Assembly (NCBI GenBank): GCA_026770025.1
Contig: JAMXDE010000077.1
Location: forward strand, 62,001-126,000
Source: Craspedostauros australis
Lineage: Eukaryota; Bacillariophyta; Bacillariophyceae; Mastogloiales; Achnanthaceae
DNA length: 64,000 nucleotides
Direction of reading: 5' to 3'
Shown here: piece after piece, positions 9,546-23,200 of the stretch
Position numbering within the stretch: the first letter of the stretch is position 1
How the letters are laid out: each line of letters starts with the position of its first letter
The notes under the pieces: generated by a model
The model's database searches: none
Told to the model about the DNA's origin: nothing
The model's input: only the letters and a program-made list of their open reading frames with translations
Made by a program: the position numbers and the translations under genes

Positions 9546-12500
9546 ATGAGCTCCCTCTTTGGCAAGTCCGATCGTTACCCCATCGTGTTCGACGGAAAGA
9601 AGTCCAACTGGAACGCATGGAGCGCTAAGTTCCTCACCCGCGCTGAACGCAAGGGCTACGGGAACTTTTATCTCCAAGCTGCGGATGCCGTGGTGGTGAA
9701 GGATGAACCTCTCGGACCATCCGGTCTTGCCCCGACGACGGGCGGAGACTCGGGTACGGGGGAACCCAAGAAGGTGTCAGTCATGTCCTACACGGAGAAG
9801 GCTGAGTACCGGAAGGCGTTGGCGAAGTACGCGTTTGAAGAACTGACCATGGCTATCAACCATGAAACTCCAGAAGGCAATGTTGCCTTCATGGCTGTGC
9901 TGGGATGCAAGAGCGGTACCTACGAAGCAGGTGACCCACGCAAGGCGTGGAAGGCGCTCGAGCGCATCTACGAGCAACGTACTGCACCAGTGAAGGCGCA
10001 GTTGTTGGCTCAACTCAACGGAATGCGGTTGAAGAAGGGCGAGCGCCCTGATTCGTTCCTCACCGACATGGAGGTGCTCCACAACCGTTTGGAGAGTGCT
10101 GGCGTGAAGATGGACGCCGAGCAATACAACATGCTTGTGCTCAACGCTCTCGGGAGAGAATACGAGATGGACGTGAAGCTCATAGAGCTCAAGTTCGCAG
10201 GCAAAGAAGACAAGATGACAGTTGAAGACATCCGCGAGGCCGTGTGCCTCACCTACGACCGCCACCATACCAAACATGGTTCTAAGCGCGAAGGAGGCAA
10301 CCATGGCAAGGAGGAGATGGCCTTGGCCGCGATCGGCGGGTTCAAGGGCAACTGTCGCAACTGTGGCGTCTACGGGCACAAGAAGGCGGACTGTCGCTCC
10401 CCTACCAAGAGCGGCAACGGCAAGCAAGGCGGTGGCGCCAAGAAGAACGGCAACCGCGGCAATGGCAACCGCAACAACGGCAACTTCAGCGCCGGAGGCT
10501 TCAACGGCAAGTGCAAGTTCTGTGGCAAGACAGGCCACAAGATCGTGCAATGCTTCAAGTTGAGAGCAGCGATGAAGGACGCAGACTCAGCCAATGTGGC
10601 TACCGACGGGATGGACGGCATGGACGACGTCGCGCTGATCACCGTCGATGATGCGATGTTGTGTCACGAAATCGCGGAAGATGGAGAAATCGCGCGCAAC
10701 ATCAAAAATGTGAGCGAAAAACAAATTCTCACCGACCACGAAATCGTGACAATACGCACCCACGACACGGAGAGCAACATCGAAAACCTCATGGAGGACA
10801 TGGCTCTCATGGTCGTCGATGGAGACTTGGCCGCAGGGTTCTACAACGGGACCAACAACAGCAACGACGAGGGATCGATCGAAGTGGTTGGGATTCGCAG
10901 CCCGAACGACTACGGTTACTACGGACCGCAAGTCCACGCGGAGCGCATGATGAGCGACAACTTGTTCTCGTCTGATGAGAGCGAAGCTGACGAAACCGAA
11001 AGCAACGAGATCGCGATGCCCGGCATCGACCTCCACGCGACGGCCTCAGCAAGGCGACCAGAGCCGATCTACAACGTGCGCCCCATCCGCTCCTACTTGG
11101 ACGGGTTGATCGAGATTGCGTCTCGACGCGACAACGACAACGCGTGGTGCCCACTGTGCCTGACCAAAGGGCCGTTGTTCTCATGGTGTATTGACTGCCC
11201 GTTCTGTCCATTCTTGATCCTCATCCCAGGAGGACCAAAGGGAGACGTGCCTGTGACTCCAGCTGAGAAGCTCCAACGCCGCCAAATCCTTGGAAGCGAC
11301 ACTCCTCCCTATGCAGTGAGGTGCTCGCTGTCCAACGTGATGCCTGCGAACGACGTTCGCTCCGACCTCTCGCTCATTTGCTATGACGCGATGGAGGCAT
11401 ACCAAGGCATCGACGAGAACCGCATGGAAGTGCGGAGTGTGTACTTCATGCTGATGACCATCGGCGTGATGGGCGCATACGACGTGGCGAGCAAGGCAAT
11501 CGACATCAACGATTTGCTTGAGGAGAATCGTCTCCCGCCACTCCCGAAGAATCTGATCTCGCGTATGAGCGCCATGGCCGCGGATCGCCTGCTCTGGATT
11601 CACCATCCATCGAATAACGGCGTGCGCGATGGGCACATGTTCGACGAGTTGCCTATCTACGGGTACAACCATGCGCATGAACTAGCCATGGTGATCGGCG
11701 ACATGTACGACGCCGGCGAACGCAAGAAGACCATCGCGCCAGATCGCCACGAGGCAAACACCTGGCTTGGCGACTCGGGAGCATCGTGCCATCTCACCAA
11801 CAGCGACGAGGGCATGACCAACGTGCGCCTCGCGAGCTTCGCAGTAAAGGTGGGAAGCGGGCGCTACCTCAAAGCAACGAAGGTGGGCGACAAACGCATG
11901 AAGGTGATGCAGAAGGATGGCTCGGAGGTCATCATCATCCTCAAGGGGGTGAAGTTCGTCCCCAAGCTTTGGGTCAACCTCCTGAGCATCACGAAGGCAC
12001 TCGAAAGCGGATTCGACATCAGCAACAAGGGTGTGGTGATGGCTCTCGAGAAGAACGGATTGCGTATCCGTTTCGACCGCATCATGGCGACTCACAGCGG
12101 ATTCGTTTCCGGCGTGAACATGATGGCGGTCCCAGCCGAACATGAGATGGCAAACATTGGTGTGTCCACCGGCAAGGCGGTCGACATCAATCAAATCCAT
12201 AAAATGTTAGGCCACGTTGACACTTACACTATCTCGCGCACTGCTGCGCGATACGGATGGAATGTCATAGGACGAATGAATCCATGTGAGGACTGTGCTA
12301 TCGGCAAATCTCGACAAAAGTGTTTGTCGAAAATGTCACAGGCGAAGGCGAGCAGAGTTGGCGAACGGCTGTTCATGGATACCTCCAGTGTCCAGACGTA
12401 CAGTTTTGGTCGCGGAAAATTCTGGCTCCTGATCATTGACGACTACAGCGACTACTGCTGGAGCTACTTCAGTAAAGAGAAGAGCGAAGTGGGATCGAAG

Positions 12501-15350
12501 ATGATGTCGCTCTTGAGATGGCTCAAGGCGAATCAGAACGTGACTGTCAAGAATATCAGATGTGACAACGCAGGAGAGAACTACAGCGCAGAGGCGCAGC
12601 TACTCAAGGTGGGATTCGGCCCGACGTTCGAATACACGGCAGCTTCAACTCCACAGCAGAATGGTCGCGTGGAACGGAAGTTCGCTGTCCTATACGGAAA
12701 AGTCAGGGCGATGCTCAACCAGACCCACCTACCAAAGCACCTATGAGGAAAGCTATGGGCCGAAGCAGCAAGAACAGCAACGCAACTCGAGAACATCATT
12801 GGAACGAAGTCGAGAGAACCGGCTTGCGTACTATTCAATGGGCAGACACCCACATACGTGGACGGACTGCGTTTGTTCGGCGAGATTGGCATGGTGTTCA
12901 TCGGAGGCCGAGTGATCAAGGCGAAGCTGGACGATCGGTCCAAACCCGCCATGTTCGTCGGATACGGACAGTCACATGCGAGCGGTGTATACCGAATGAT
13001 GAACCTCGCAACGGCAAGGATCCTAATCACGCGAGACGTGACATGGATGAACCAGTCGTATGGGCAATTCAAGGGTGTTGAGAATGCCAACAGATCGATG
13101 ATACATGATCTGGAAGACGACGACTCTGACACTGGAGATGCATTCCAGAGAAAGAGAGTGACTTGGGGGCGAAGCTCGAATATCGCGAGGAAGGCGAAGA
13201 TCGGCATCGCAGAGAGGAGCGGAAGAGCCGGACACACAATGAGAGACACAGACAACACCGCTCAAGAGCAAGATGACTTGCTACCTGCCCAAGGGGAAGA
13301 ACCGTCGGACAATGATGAGGGCGATGAATCCGGAAGGGACAATGACCGTGCGGGGCGGATCGATTCGGCTACTGAGCGATCGACTGCACGCACTCCCGTG
13401 AGACCATTGGCGCGCGTACCGAGGATGTTGAGCGGCCTGGCCGGCTACAACAACTCACCGATTCCCCAAGAGGAAAGGGAACGAGAATCAGAATCAGATT
13501 CGGAATCGGAGGCAAACGAAGCATCAGCATCAGGCGATGAGGATGGCTACGATACTGCGCAGGAGACGATGATAGTCCCCGCGGCTACTGGAGGACCCAG
13601 CTTCCATACAGATGGGTCGATGTTCAACAGGGACGTCGCCAGCATGATGATCGATACTACCCAAGGGAGGATGAGACTTATCGACTTCATTGCTGCGAGT
13701 CAGGATGTTGAGAACGAACGGAATGATGAGTGGTCAGAACAAGCCAACACGGCTGTGATGTTGGATCCAATGACGTTCGAGGAGTGCTGGGATCATGCTG
13801 ATCCCGAGAAGAGAGAGAAGTGGCGTGGGGCTATCAACAAGGAGTTCACCGACATGGCCAGAAGAGGAGTATGGCAGAAGATCAAGAAGAGCGAGATGCC
13901 AGACGATCGACGATGCGTGAAGACCAAATGGGTGTTCAAGGAGAAGAGGAACGGCGTGTTCCGCGCCCGACTGGTTGCATGTGGGTACTCCCAGATTGCA
14001 GGAGTCGACTTCTCAGCGCATCACGCACCGGTGATCCACGACGCTACCTACCGAGTGATGCTAACCATGAAGATGCTTCTTCGAATGGACTGCATCATCA
14101 TCGACTTCGAGACAGCGTTCTTGCATGGGGATCTCGAAGAGGAGATCTACATGCAATGCCCGAAAGGCATGAGGCATGAAGCCAATGAATGCTTGCTGCT
14201 CAAGAAGACGATCTATGGGCTCGTGCAGAGCGCCAGACAATGGAACAAGAAGCTGGTCGACATCCTAATCGAAATGGGATTCAGACAGAGCAAGGTGGAT
14301 CCATGCCTCCTGATTCGGAATCAGGAAGGGAGAATGCTACTGATCGGAACCTACGTCGACGACTGCCTGTGCATCGGGGATGAACAGGAGCTGAAGAACC
14401 TCGTGGGGGACATCAAGGCAAAGCGATTCGGTATCAAGGTGGAGGAAGATCTCGAAGACTACCTCAGTTGCAAGATCAACTTCAACCACGATGAGACCAA
14501 TTGCTGGGTGAACCAACCACACATCATCAACAACATTGTCAACACTTTCAAGGACGATGTGATGAAGCTGCAACGATACGGAACACCAGGGACGCCAGGA
14601 CAAGGCATCCAGAGAGAGAGTGACTCACCAAAGGTCGACAAGCAGCAACACAGCAACTACCGAAGCGGAGTGGGGATGCTGCTGTACCTGGTGAAACACT
14701 CACGACCCGACATCGCCAATGCAGTGCGAGAACTGACCAAGGTGTTGGATGGACCAACAGCCGCAGCATACAAGGAGATGCTGAGAGTCATGAAGTTCGT
14801 GTCGGATACGAGAGAGTATGGTCTGAAGATGAGACCGAAACCCTTGGAGAACAATGCATGGAAGATTGTTGTGTACACCGACAGCGAGTTCGCTGGTGAC
14901 AAGGACAATCGCATCAGTGTGGGAGGTCACCTCGTCCTACTACAGGGAGTGCCTATCATCTGGAGATCGAAGGCACAACGCAGCGTGACGCTGAGCTCAA
15001 CGGAGGCAGAGTACGTTGCATTGTCGGAAGCAGGCAAGGAGATTCGCTTCCTGACGCAATTGATGAGTGACATCGGTTTGAAGGTACACAAGCCAACAGA
15101 CGTGATGGTCGACAACGTGGGAGCAATCTTCATCGCTTCCAACCCATCTACATCGGCCAGAACCAGACACATCGATATCCGACATCACTTCATCCGAGAG
15201 CTGATTGCGAACAAAGAGGCTAGAGCCCGGTTCGTACGTTCAGAGGACAACATCGCTGACGGCTTCACCAAGAACACGAAGAAAGAGATCTACGACAGAC
15301 ACAAGGGAGATATCATCCAGCCTCGGTCAGCAGTGGACCGAGAAGAGTGA
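9546..15350 (+). pseudogene. Element A gag-pol polyprotein with one internal stop
   Basis: One frame from ATG 9546 (MSSLFGKSDRY) to the stop at 15350, broken only by TGA at 12744-12746. Relatives have Arg at that codon, so a single C-to-T change explains it. Order: gag with the block EELTMAINHET; two zinc knuckles (CRNCGVYGHKKADC and CKFCGKTGHKIVQC, CX2CX4HX4C); a ~380-residue region with CPLC...CIDC (CX2CX9CX2C); protease WLGDSGASCH; zinc-binding segment and integrase with D (FMDTSS), D (RCDNAGEN) and E (GRVERK); acidic linker; RT with IIDFETAFLHG and YVDD; RNase H with TDSEFAGD and STEAEY. The stop falls just after integrase, so RT and RNase H would not be made without read-through. A gag-only product remains possible. 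Confidence 0.92.
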
Positions 15351-15421
15351 GAGGGATGGTGGTGCAAGAGAGTGATGGAGTGTGGAGTCTATGGTATGAT
15401 GTCGATGCGACAATGGAAGGG

Positions 15422-16210
15422 TGTCAGGAATCGAGGGTGCGACTATGTCGTATTATCCTAGATTGCCGCACCTCCCATAATACCAAAATTAGACTCACCG
15501 ATCTATCAAAGTCGGACACGCTCCCAAGTTCATTGTGTACCTCCTCCTCTGTGTGTCAAGAGTATGACGGACGACGGACAGACTAATGATGTGACATGTT
15601 TTGAGGAGACTGACAAACTGACATGGCGAACGATGGATGTGAAAGGGAGATTGGAACACCGAAGTGTTCCAAGCACGAGGGTTGACCGGTTAACCTGAAA
15701 CAACTATGCGAAAACGCTATCACAGTTGAGTCGCTCGGAACCCAGAATATGACTACGTGACTGACAGAGAACCAGTGAAGGAGAATAAGGCGCGGACAGG
15801 AACAGCATCGAAGGACTGGATTGATCATGCCAGAACTCCATGTTCTGAGCAAGTGTGATTGTCGGTGAGCATGTGAGAGAAGTGAGTGAACAACACGGAA
15901 AAGTGTACTGAATGAGTGATGGATGTCTGATGAGAAGAGAGTGAATCAAGCATCGGCATGCATGCACCTCAGGAATGTAGACCGATATCTCAGCAGACGA
16001 GCATGGTGAAATGCACTTGTCATGAGCAATGAAATGGGCATGACAGAGAGAGATTGCAATGATGATTGTGAGGGGCAACTATAGGAGACCATCAACATCA
16101 TCATGGGCAAACGAGTCGACGATTTGAGAAATGAATGTGTTGTTCTCACAGTTCTAAAACGGTACAGTTTAATAAGCATTAGACTCTACTATAACCCCAG
16201 ATTTCCAACA
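15422..16210 (+). repeat. 3' LTR of element A
   Basis: 789 bp, TGTCAGG...CCAACA, preceded by the polypurine tract ACAATGGAAGGG at 15410-15421. It differs from the 5' LTR at many positions, for example near 15535 against 8782. Confidence 0.92.
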
Positions 16211-16281
16211 AGTATGTATGTACTAGTATGTATGTACTAGTATGTATGTACTAGTATGTATGTACTAGTATGTATGTATGG
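16211..16281. repeat. Tandem repeat of a 14-bp unit
   Basis: About four to five copies of TATGTATGTACTAG starting directly at the end of the element A 3' LTR. The unit contains a palindromic GTAC and CTAG. It separates element A from the end of the NTPase gene, 174 bp away. Confidence 0.85.
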
Positions 16282-16383
16282 TCGATCATCACGCCTTTAC
16301 GCACTCCCATCCGGTTCTGCATCATGGCTCTCGCCATCTCCAATTGTTTCTTCGTCCTTGGACTAATCTCTCTTCTCGTGTGA

Positions 16384-19300
16384 CTACGGCTCTTTGCCAC
16401 TTCCGCTTGATTTCTCGAGGCTGGCGATCACATCCTCCAACCAAGGATTCGTCCTATTGATCCCAGCGACTATATCCGCCGCATTTTCCAATTCCTCATG
16501 GGTGGTCAGACCCCTCGCATACTTGCTGGTCTTCTTACTTTGCCGGCGAAGATCATCGAGCTTGGTCATCGATGTGCTCAGCAGTGGACTCTTATCGGTG
16601 GGAAGGCCTGCGTGAAGGGATGTTCCATTGGCCGCCGCTCCTTTATACGGGCTATCAAGACCAAGTTTGTCTTCCCTGCTTGCAACGCAGTACAGTCGAT
16701 TCGAGCCAAATACGATGTCAAGGAAGCTGTCGTAGACCCTGTCTCTGTTCTTGCAGATTTTCTGGTTGTCAATTGTGCTGGAATCAAAATAATCTTTGGC
16801 TTGGACGCAGGCCGTGAAGAGTTCCACTTCCCATCTCGAGAAATTACCTGCGTTGTCTGTGATCTTCCTCACGCCAACAGTGGAAACGTATCCATCTGCG
16901 AGATTGCTCGATCCCTCCGCCACAGTTGTGAGTGATGGGCAGAATTTCTGATTGGTTGGATTGGGTTGGAGCGATTTTGTCTTGTTGATCGTTTCCTCAA
17001 GATCGGCGCATGCCTCCCTCATCTTGAGAAGAGCTTCTATCAGCGCATTGTCTATGTACAACGTCTTCACCAGGGTCTCCCACTTTGAAGCATCGAAGCT
17101 GTCGAGTGCGTTCAATTTCGAGACCAGTTGATGACGCTCGAGACCAAAGTCTGCATCGACTACATTGGTTGTCAAGTTCTCCCAACGCTTCAGCTTGATG
17201 CGATCGGCGCGGGCGTCTTTGCGTCTCTCCTCTTCCTTGTCTATCCACGCTGTGACCTCACCCGTGGTGTTGGGGTCAAAGTTCTTGGGCTGTTTTCGTT
17301 CGGTCGGTTGGATGAGGTTCATTTCAGACCGCTGATGGTACATTCCATTCATCGCGAGATCAGACCAAACAGCAACAGGTTTCACACCTTTCAGCGCGTC
17401 CCATGCCTCTTTCACGGGGTCTGGCTTGCCGGCAGTGCCTGTTGTGGACGATTTGAGCTTCATTCCAAGGGTATCCTCGACGATGGATTGGATGCATGTC
17501 CTGTTATCCAATGAGACGGTCGTGGCTGCAGTGATGGCAGCACCAATGATCTGCGTTGACAACGCCTCGTAGGCAAATGGTGTTGTTCCGAGAAAGCCAT
17601 CTTCACCGTTTAGACTCCTCCCCCTCTCCAACAGCCACACACTGAAGAGTTGAATTGCCTCATCCACGATGAATGGCTTCTCCAGTGTCGGTTGACCGTT
17701 GAAGGTTTCATTGATCACGGTGTTGTTGTTTGTATCCAAAACAATTTTGTCGAATATCGTGAACGGCTCGGGTGTCACCAGTCCATACTTCGTGACGAGA
17801 TACCACATGATCCGCTTGTTATCCATTCCAAAGTCCTCAAAATTGATTCTATAGTCGAGATCCATCGCATGTTGCCTTGCTCTTTCGATGTCCATGGGCA
17901 CGGTGAAGTTTGTTTGATACAGAAGAATCGCAAGTGCCTGTGCCGCTCGCAGAGATCGGTCGCTACCTTTCTCTTCAAAGTTCCTATCTCCCCACAGATC
18001 CGCCAAGCCATTGCTTTTCGCGAATTTATCAAACACCAACGACACCAACCTCATCTCATCGCCCAGCTCGCCGAACTTCAACAGCGTCTCTGTCAGCTGG
18101 TTGACCAAGATCGAGGCCATCCTTGCATTGTGTGATGCGATGATGCTCAGGAATGGCGTCTCCATAATCTTGTCGTAGGTGGGAAGCCTGGACTGTTTCT
18201 TTAGGTTTCCGTCGTATCCATTGCAAAGGGCTTCGTACACTTCCTTGGGATCCTTTTTGGCACTGGGTTCAAGACAGACGAAGTTGTCGCTTAGAGAACC
18301 GACAGCCCCACCGTACATTCCGGTACCTGCGATGGAGAAGACCACCTCGATGGCTGACAGGGTGTCGAATACTGGGAGCCCGCCATCATCCGTGCTGTTT
18401 CCGTTCTTCACGTTTCCAATGGCCTTGTTTATGATGTAATGACCGAGATCTCTTCCAAGGTCTTCATAGTTTCGAATGACCTCTTTCGCAAGATTGGGAC
18501 AGTACCTTGCTTCATCAATGGCAAACACTATCCGAATCCTGTCGTCCTCCACCTTCGGGTCTTCTTCGTTTCCAGTCGTGTTGCCTTTATCGTCTCTCAG
18601 GCGTTGCTTCTTCGCATCGAGTGCACGCAACCGCTGCTGCACCGTGTTTACGATCGTTGATAGCACCTCGCCGTTCTTTTTGAAGAAGTGATCATCCATA
18701 CATTTCTTCAAATAAGCCCGGCTCTGATTCGTCCGAGCTTCGCTTGCTTCCGCCGTCGCTACGTCCTTCTTTGCTACGTACATCAGAGTGATGACAGCAT
18801 CTCTTGACTCTGCACTTGTGGCCAAATCGACTGTCTTGCCTGTGCCGCTGCCGGAAAAGAAGACACGGACAATGCTGGATGCTGCCGGTTCCCTATATTG
18901 GGTGAGATGCACTCTTTGGGGGATTCCATGTTTGTCGCCCATATGTCGGAAATTGCATTCGCCGACGTAGTATGCTACTTTTGTGGCAGTGCCATATTTC
19001 ATGCGGCGAAGAAAATGCGTTGTGCCTTCCCGTACAGCGGTGAAGAGCCTCTCGAGGCTCTCCAGTACCGATTCGCGGAGATCCACTTTTGGGTTATCGA
19101 GTCCACCGAGACCCTTGATCGACTTCCATGCGAATAGTGCGTTGCCCTCATTGCCATCGTTGTAGATCCATTGGGCGAGGAGGTTGTCTTTTTGAGACTC
19201 GGCGATGCCCCAACCGGCCGAGTTTACTCCCTCCTCCTTTTTGCCCTTCGTTTCCACCATTTCGATGATCTTCTTTCGGAAGTCCACCGTTCTGTTGAGC

Positions 19301-19537
19301 CATTTAAGCTCCCATGCGCTCATCTTTTCGTCATTTGAACCTGTTACATTCATTTTGTTGATTGCGTCCTTGATGACGCTTTCGTCGGGCTTCGGCAACG
19401 TCTTCAGCATCTTGATGACATCGCCATCATCCTTGATGGTCCAGAAGTCGAAGGTCTTGAAGACAGAATCGTAGCTGGTCACATTGAGCGGCGCGTAACC
19501 ACCGGTGGAGTCGGCCTCATCGGTGGAGGGTGCGGCC
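16384..19537 (-). CDS. P-loop NTPase (RHS/Crinkler-like), main part, split by element C
   Basis: Long frame on the minus strand ending with TAG at 16384-16386. Taking the frame from residue 1 at 19482 (a GTG), a Walker A motif GSGTGKT lies at residues 211-217, preceded by RVFFS, and a Walker B-like IRIVFAIDEA at 316-325. The rest is long alpha-helical sequence with no signal peptide or membrane segment. A GSGTGKT loop followed by a far IDE motif in a ~1000-residue protein fits the NTPases of Crinkler and retrotransposon hot-spot proteins; that assignment is inference. The frame stays open past 19482 up to element C at 19538 and continues in the same phase at 27053, where an ATG spans 27052-27054. 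With the 5' part to 27300 the total is 3402 nt, an exact multiple of three, so the gene was apparently intact before element C landed. It is now separated from its start and promoter by 7.5 kb. Confidence 0.7.
19532..19537. repeat. Left target duplication of element C (GCGGCC)
   Basis: GCGGCC touches the left LTR start at 19538 and is repeated exactly at 27047-27052 against the right LTR end. Confidence 0.9.
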
Positions 19538-20218
19538 TGTTGGAAATCCGGGGTTAGTGTTAGTAAGACCTAATTCGTTGTTAGACCGTACTATTCAGAA
19601 CTGTGAGCTTATTCTCTTCAGCTCCTTTGCCTTTCGTTTCTCATGTAGCATCTCCTGCAGCAGCATCGAGTTAGACTGTTGTATTCATGCATCTCATCAT
19701 CATGACTCAACGCTTGCATGCATGAGATCTCATCCGCAGGCATCCTTGTCATGCACATCGTTGTGCATATCCGTAGGCATTCTTGCCATGCACCTCGTCG
19801 TGCATATCCTTATTCTACATTCCCTGCGGTACGATTCCACAGTCTTGCGTTTCGCTCTTGATCTCCTGACACCGAACTTTACGATTGGTGTCATGATTGG
19901 TGTCATGGATGATGCCCTTTCTGAGTTGTTCTAGTCCCTGGCTGACACGTGCCATGATCTCCAGATGGGGTGATCATCAATGTGTCGGTCATCATCTTCC
20001 TTCACATGATTTAGATATCGTGGCCTTTTCTTGATTCACAGAGGACAGGCTTGTTTGCTTGGTAAGACTGAGGTCATTCCCGTGTGATTCGTGTCGTGGG
20101 TGGAATGGATAATATTCAATGGTGTGACGAATAATATCCAAAGGTGTGACAAATAATGTTGGGAGTTGCGGCAATCATGGGTATCTTTCTGACATAGTCG
20201 TACCCTCGATTCCTGACA
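19538..20218 (-). repeat. 3' LTR of element C
   Basis: 681 bp, identical by eye to the right-hand LTR at 26366-27046. On the plus strand it begins TGTTGGAAATCCGGGGTTAG and ends CGATTCCTGACA. Confidence 0.93.
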
Positions 20219-20293
20219 CCCTTCCATTGTCGCATCGACAACACATCACTCACACTCTCACATTTTTCATAATTTCGCGTCCTCTCCTCTCCG

Positions 20294-23200
20294 TCACTGA
20301 TCCATTGTGGAACGCAGTTGGATGTAGTGATCCCTGTGTTTCTCATAGATCTCCTTTTTGGTATTCTTTGTAAAGCCGTCTGCGATGTTGTCTTCAGAAC
20401 GCACAAATTTGGTTCTGGCCTCTCCGTTTGTGATCAGCTCTCGAATGAAATGATGTCGGATGTCGATGTGCCGTGTCCTGGCGGATGTTGATGGGTTGGA
20501 TGCGATGAAGATCGCTCCAACATTGTCAACCATCACATCTGCCGGCTTGTGCATCCTCAGTCCGATGTCGTTCATCAATTGTGTTACGAAGCGAATTTCT
20601 TTTCCTGCCTCCGACAGGGCGACGTACTCTGCTTCCGTCGAGCTGAGTGTTACGCTCCGTTGTGCCTTTGATCTCCATATGATCGGCACTCCTTGTAGTA
20701 GGACGATGTGCCCTCCTACGCTGATGCGATTGTCCTTGTCACCTGCGAATTCGCTGTCAGTGTATATTGCAATCTTCCATGCATCTTGGGTCAGTGGACT
20801 TGGTTTCATCTTCAGTCCGTACTCTCTCGTGTCCCATACGAACTTCATGACTCGAAGCATTTCCTTGTATGCTGCAGCTGTTGGTCCATCCAACACCTTG
20901 GTCAGTTCTCGCACTGCATTGGCGATGTCGGGTCGAGAGTGTTTCACCAGGTATAGCAGCATACCTACTCCGCTTCGATATCTGCTGTGTCGTTGCTTGT
21001 CCACTTTGGGTGCATCGCTTTGCCTTTGGATGCCTTGCCCTGGTGTCCCAGGCGTTCCGTATCGTTGCAGCTTCACCACATCGCTTCCGAACGTATCGAT
21101 GATGTTCTTTAGGATGTGTGGTTGGTTCACCCAGCAGTTCGTCTTGTCGCGGTTGAAGATGATCTTGCAGCTCAGGTAGTCTTCGAGATCTTCCTCCACT
21201 TTGACACCGAATCGTTCCGCTCGAATATCCTTCACAAGCTTTTTCAATTCCTGCTCCTCTCCGATGCAGAGGCAATCGTCCACATAGGTGCCAATCAGTA
21301 GCAGTCTCCCTTCCTGATTCCGAATCAGCAGGCATGGGTCCACCTCGCTCTGTCTGAACCCTAGTTTGAATAGGATGTCGACGAGCTTCTTATTCCATTG
21401 TCTCGCGCTCTGAACGAGGCCGTAGATGGTTTTCTTGAGTAGCAGGCATTCGTCGGCTTCGTGCCTCATACCCTTTGGGCATTGCATGTAGATCTCTTCA
21501 TCGAGGTCCCCATGCAGGAATGCTGTCTCAAAGTCGATGATGATGCTGTCCATGTGTAGTATCATCTTCATCGTGAGCATGATTCGATATGTTGCATCAT
21601 GTATCACTGGCGCGTGGTGTGCTGAGAAGTCGACTCCTGCGATTTGCGAGTATCCGCATGCCACGAGTCTGGCGCGGAACACCCCATTTCTCTTTTCCTT
21701 GAAGACCCATTTGGTCTTCACACACCGCCGATCCTTCGGCATCTGGTCCTTCTTGATCTTCTCCCATACTTTCCTTCTGGCCATATCATAGAACTCTTTG
21801 TTGATAGCTTCGCGCCATTTCTTTCTTTTGTTGGGATCCGCATGGTCCCAGCAGTCTTCGAATATGGTGGGGTCCAGCAGCATAGCGACATTCGCATGTT
21901 CTGCCCCTCCTTCATTTCGTTCGTCCTTCAATGCCTGGTCCGCAGCGATGATATCATCTAGTCTCATCATTCCATGAGGTGTGTCTATCATCGTACCTGC
22001 GATATCTCTGTTGAATATTGACCCGTCTGTGTGGAAGTCGGGTCCTCCTGTTTCCGATGGGGTTGTGATGGTTTCTTCGGGCGTCACATATCCCTCGCTG
22101 TCATTAGGTTCTGACTCATCACTTGATCCGAGATCTCGCTCCTCCTCTGGGATTGGGTTGTTGTTATACCCGGCGAGAGCGCTCAGCATCCTTGGTATGC
22201 GTGTTACAGGTTCTGCGACAGGGGTGTCTTTGGGCTCACTCTCGGCCGCTTCGTCTACTTTCCCCTCGTCGTCCCTTCCGAATTCATCGTCGTTCTCTTC
22301 GTTCGATTCATTTTCCCCTTGGGCAGGGAGCAAGTCATCTTGCCCTCGCGCAGCGTCATTAGTATCTTCTATTTCTTCGGCTCTGCTGCTGCGATCCGCG
22401 TCGTCGGCCTCCATGCTCTTGATGGTCTCCGATCGTCGCTCCCAAGTTGTTCTCGTAGCTCGGGTGTTCATACCCGACGTAGAGTCGTCATCTTCCAGAT
22501 CTATCAGCACAGATCTGTTGGCATTCTCGATACCTCTGAATTGCCCGTATGACTGATTCATCCATGTCACGTCTCTCGTGATTAGGATCTTGGTTGTTGC
22601 GAGATTCAGCATTCGATATACTCCTTTTGCGTGCGATTGGCCGTAGCCAACGAACATGGCTGGTCTGGATCTATCGTCCAGTTTAGCCTTTATCGTACGA
22701 CCGCCGATGTATACCATGCCTATTTCTCCGAATTTTCGTAATCCATCCACGAATGTTGGGATGCGATTGTTGAAGAGAACACATGCTGGTTCTCTTGTCT
22801 TTGTCTCGATAATATTTTCGAGCTGAGTCGCGGTTCGGGCTGCCTCCGCCCACAATTTTCCACGCACTGTTTTCGGTAGGTGCGTTTGGTTGAGCATGGA
22901 GCGGACTTTCCCGTACAACGTCGCGAATTTTCTTTCTACGCGACCGTTCTGTTGGGGAGTGGAAGCGGCAGTGTATTCGAACGTTGGGCCGAATCCTGCG
23001 CTGAGAAGCTGTTTTTCCGCGGCATAATTCTCTCCCGCGTTGTCACATCTGATATTTTTCACATGTGCCTGTTGGTTGGAGTGAAGCCATCGGAGGAGCG
23101 TGATTAGCTTTTCTCCGACTTCACTTTTCTCTTTCAGAAAGTAGCTCCAGCAGTAATCACTGTAATCATCGATGACAAGGAGCCAAAATTTTCCTTGTCC

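Larger units (their letters stand above)
8669..16210 (+). mobile_element. Element A: full-length copia-type LTR retrotransposon
   Basis: 5' LTR 8669-9458 (790 bp) and 3' LTR 15422-16210 (789 bp), both TGTCAGG...CCAACA and differing at many positions by eye, so the insertion is not very recent. The internal region starts with the 12-bp palindrome CGTTTCGAAACG (9459-9470) and ends with the polypurine tract ACAATGGAAGGG just before 15422. Gene order gag, protease, integrase, RT, RNase H marks Ty1/copia. The six bases on the left (ttcgtc) and right (agtatg) do not match, and the decayed element B on its left does not resume on its right, so the site was rearranged after or during insertion. Confidence 0.93.

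Noticed and set aside
19530-19934. 134-aa frame repeated at 26385-26762
   Set aside because: Identical because both lie in the two LTRs of element C; not a gene pair.
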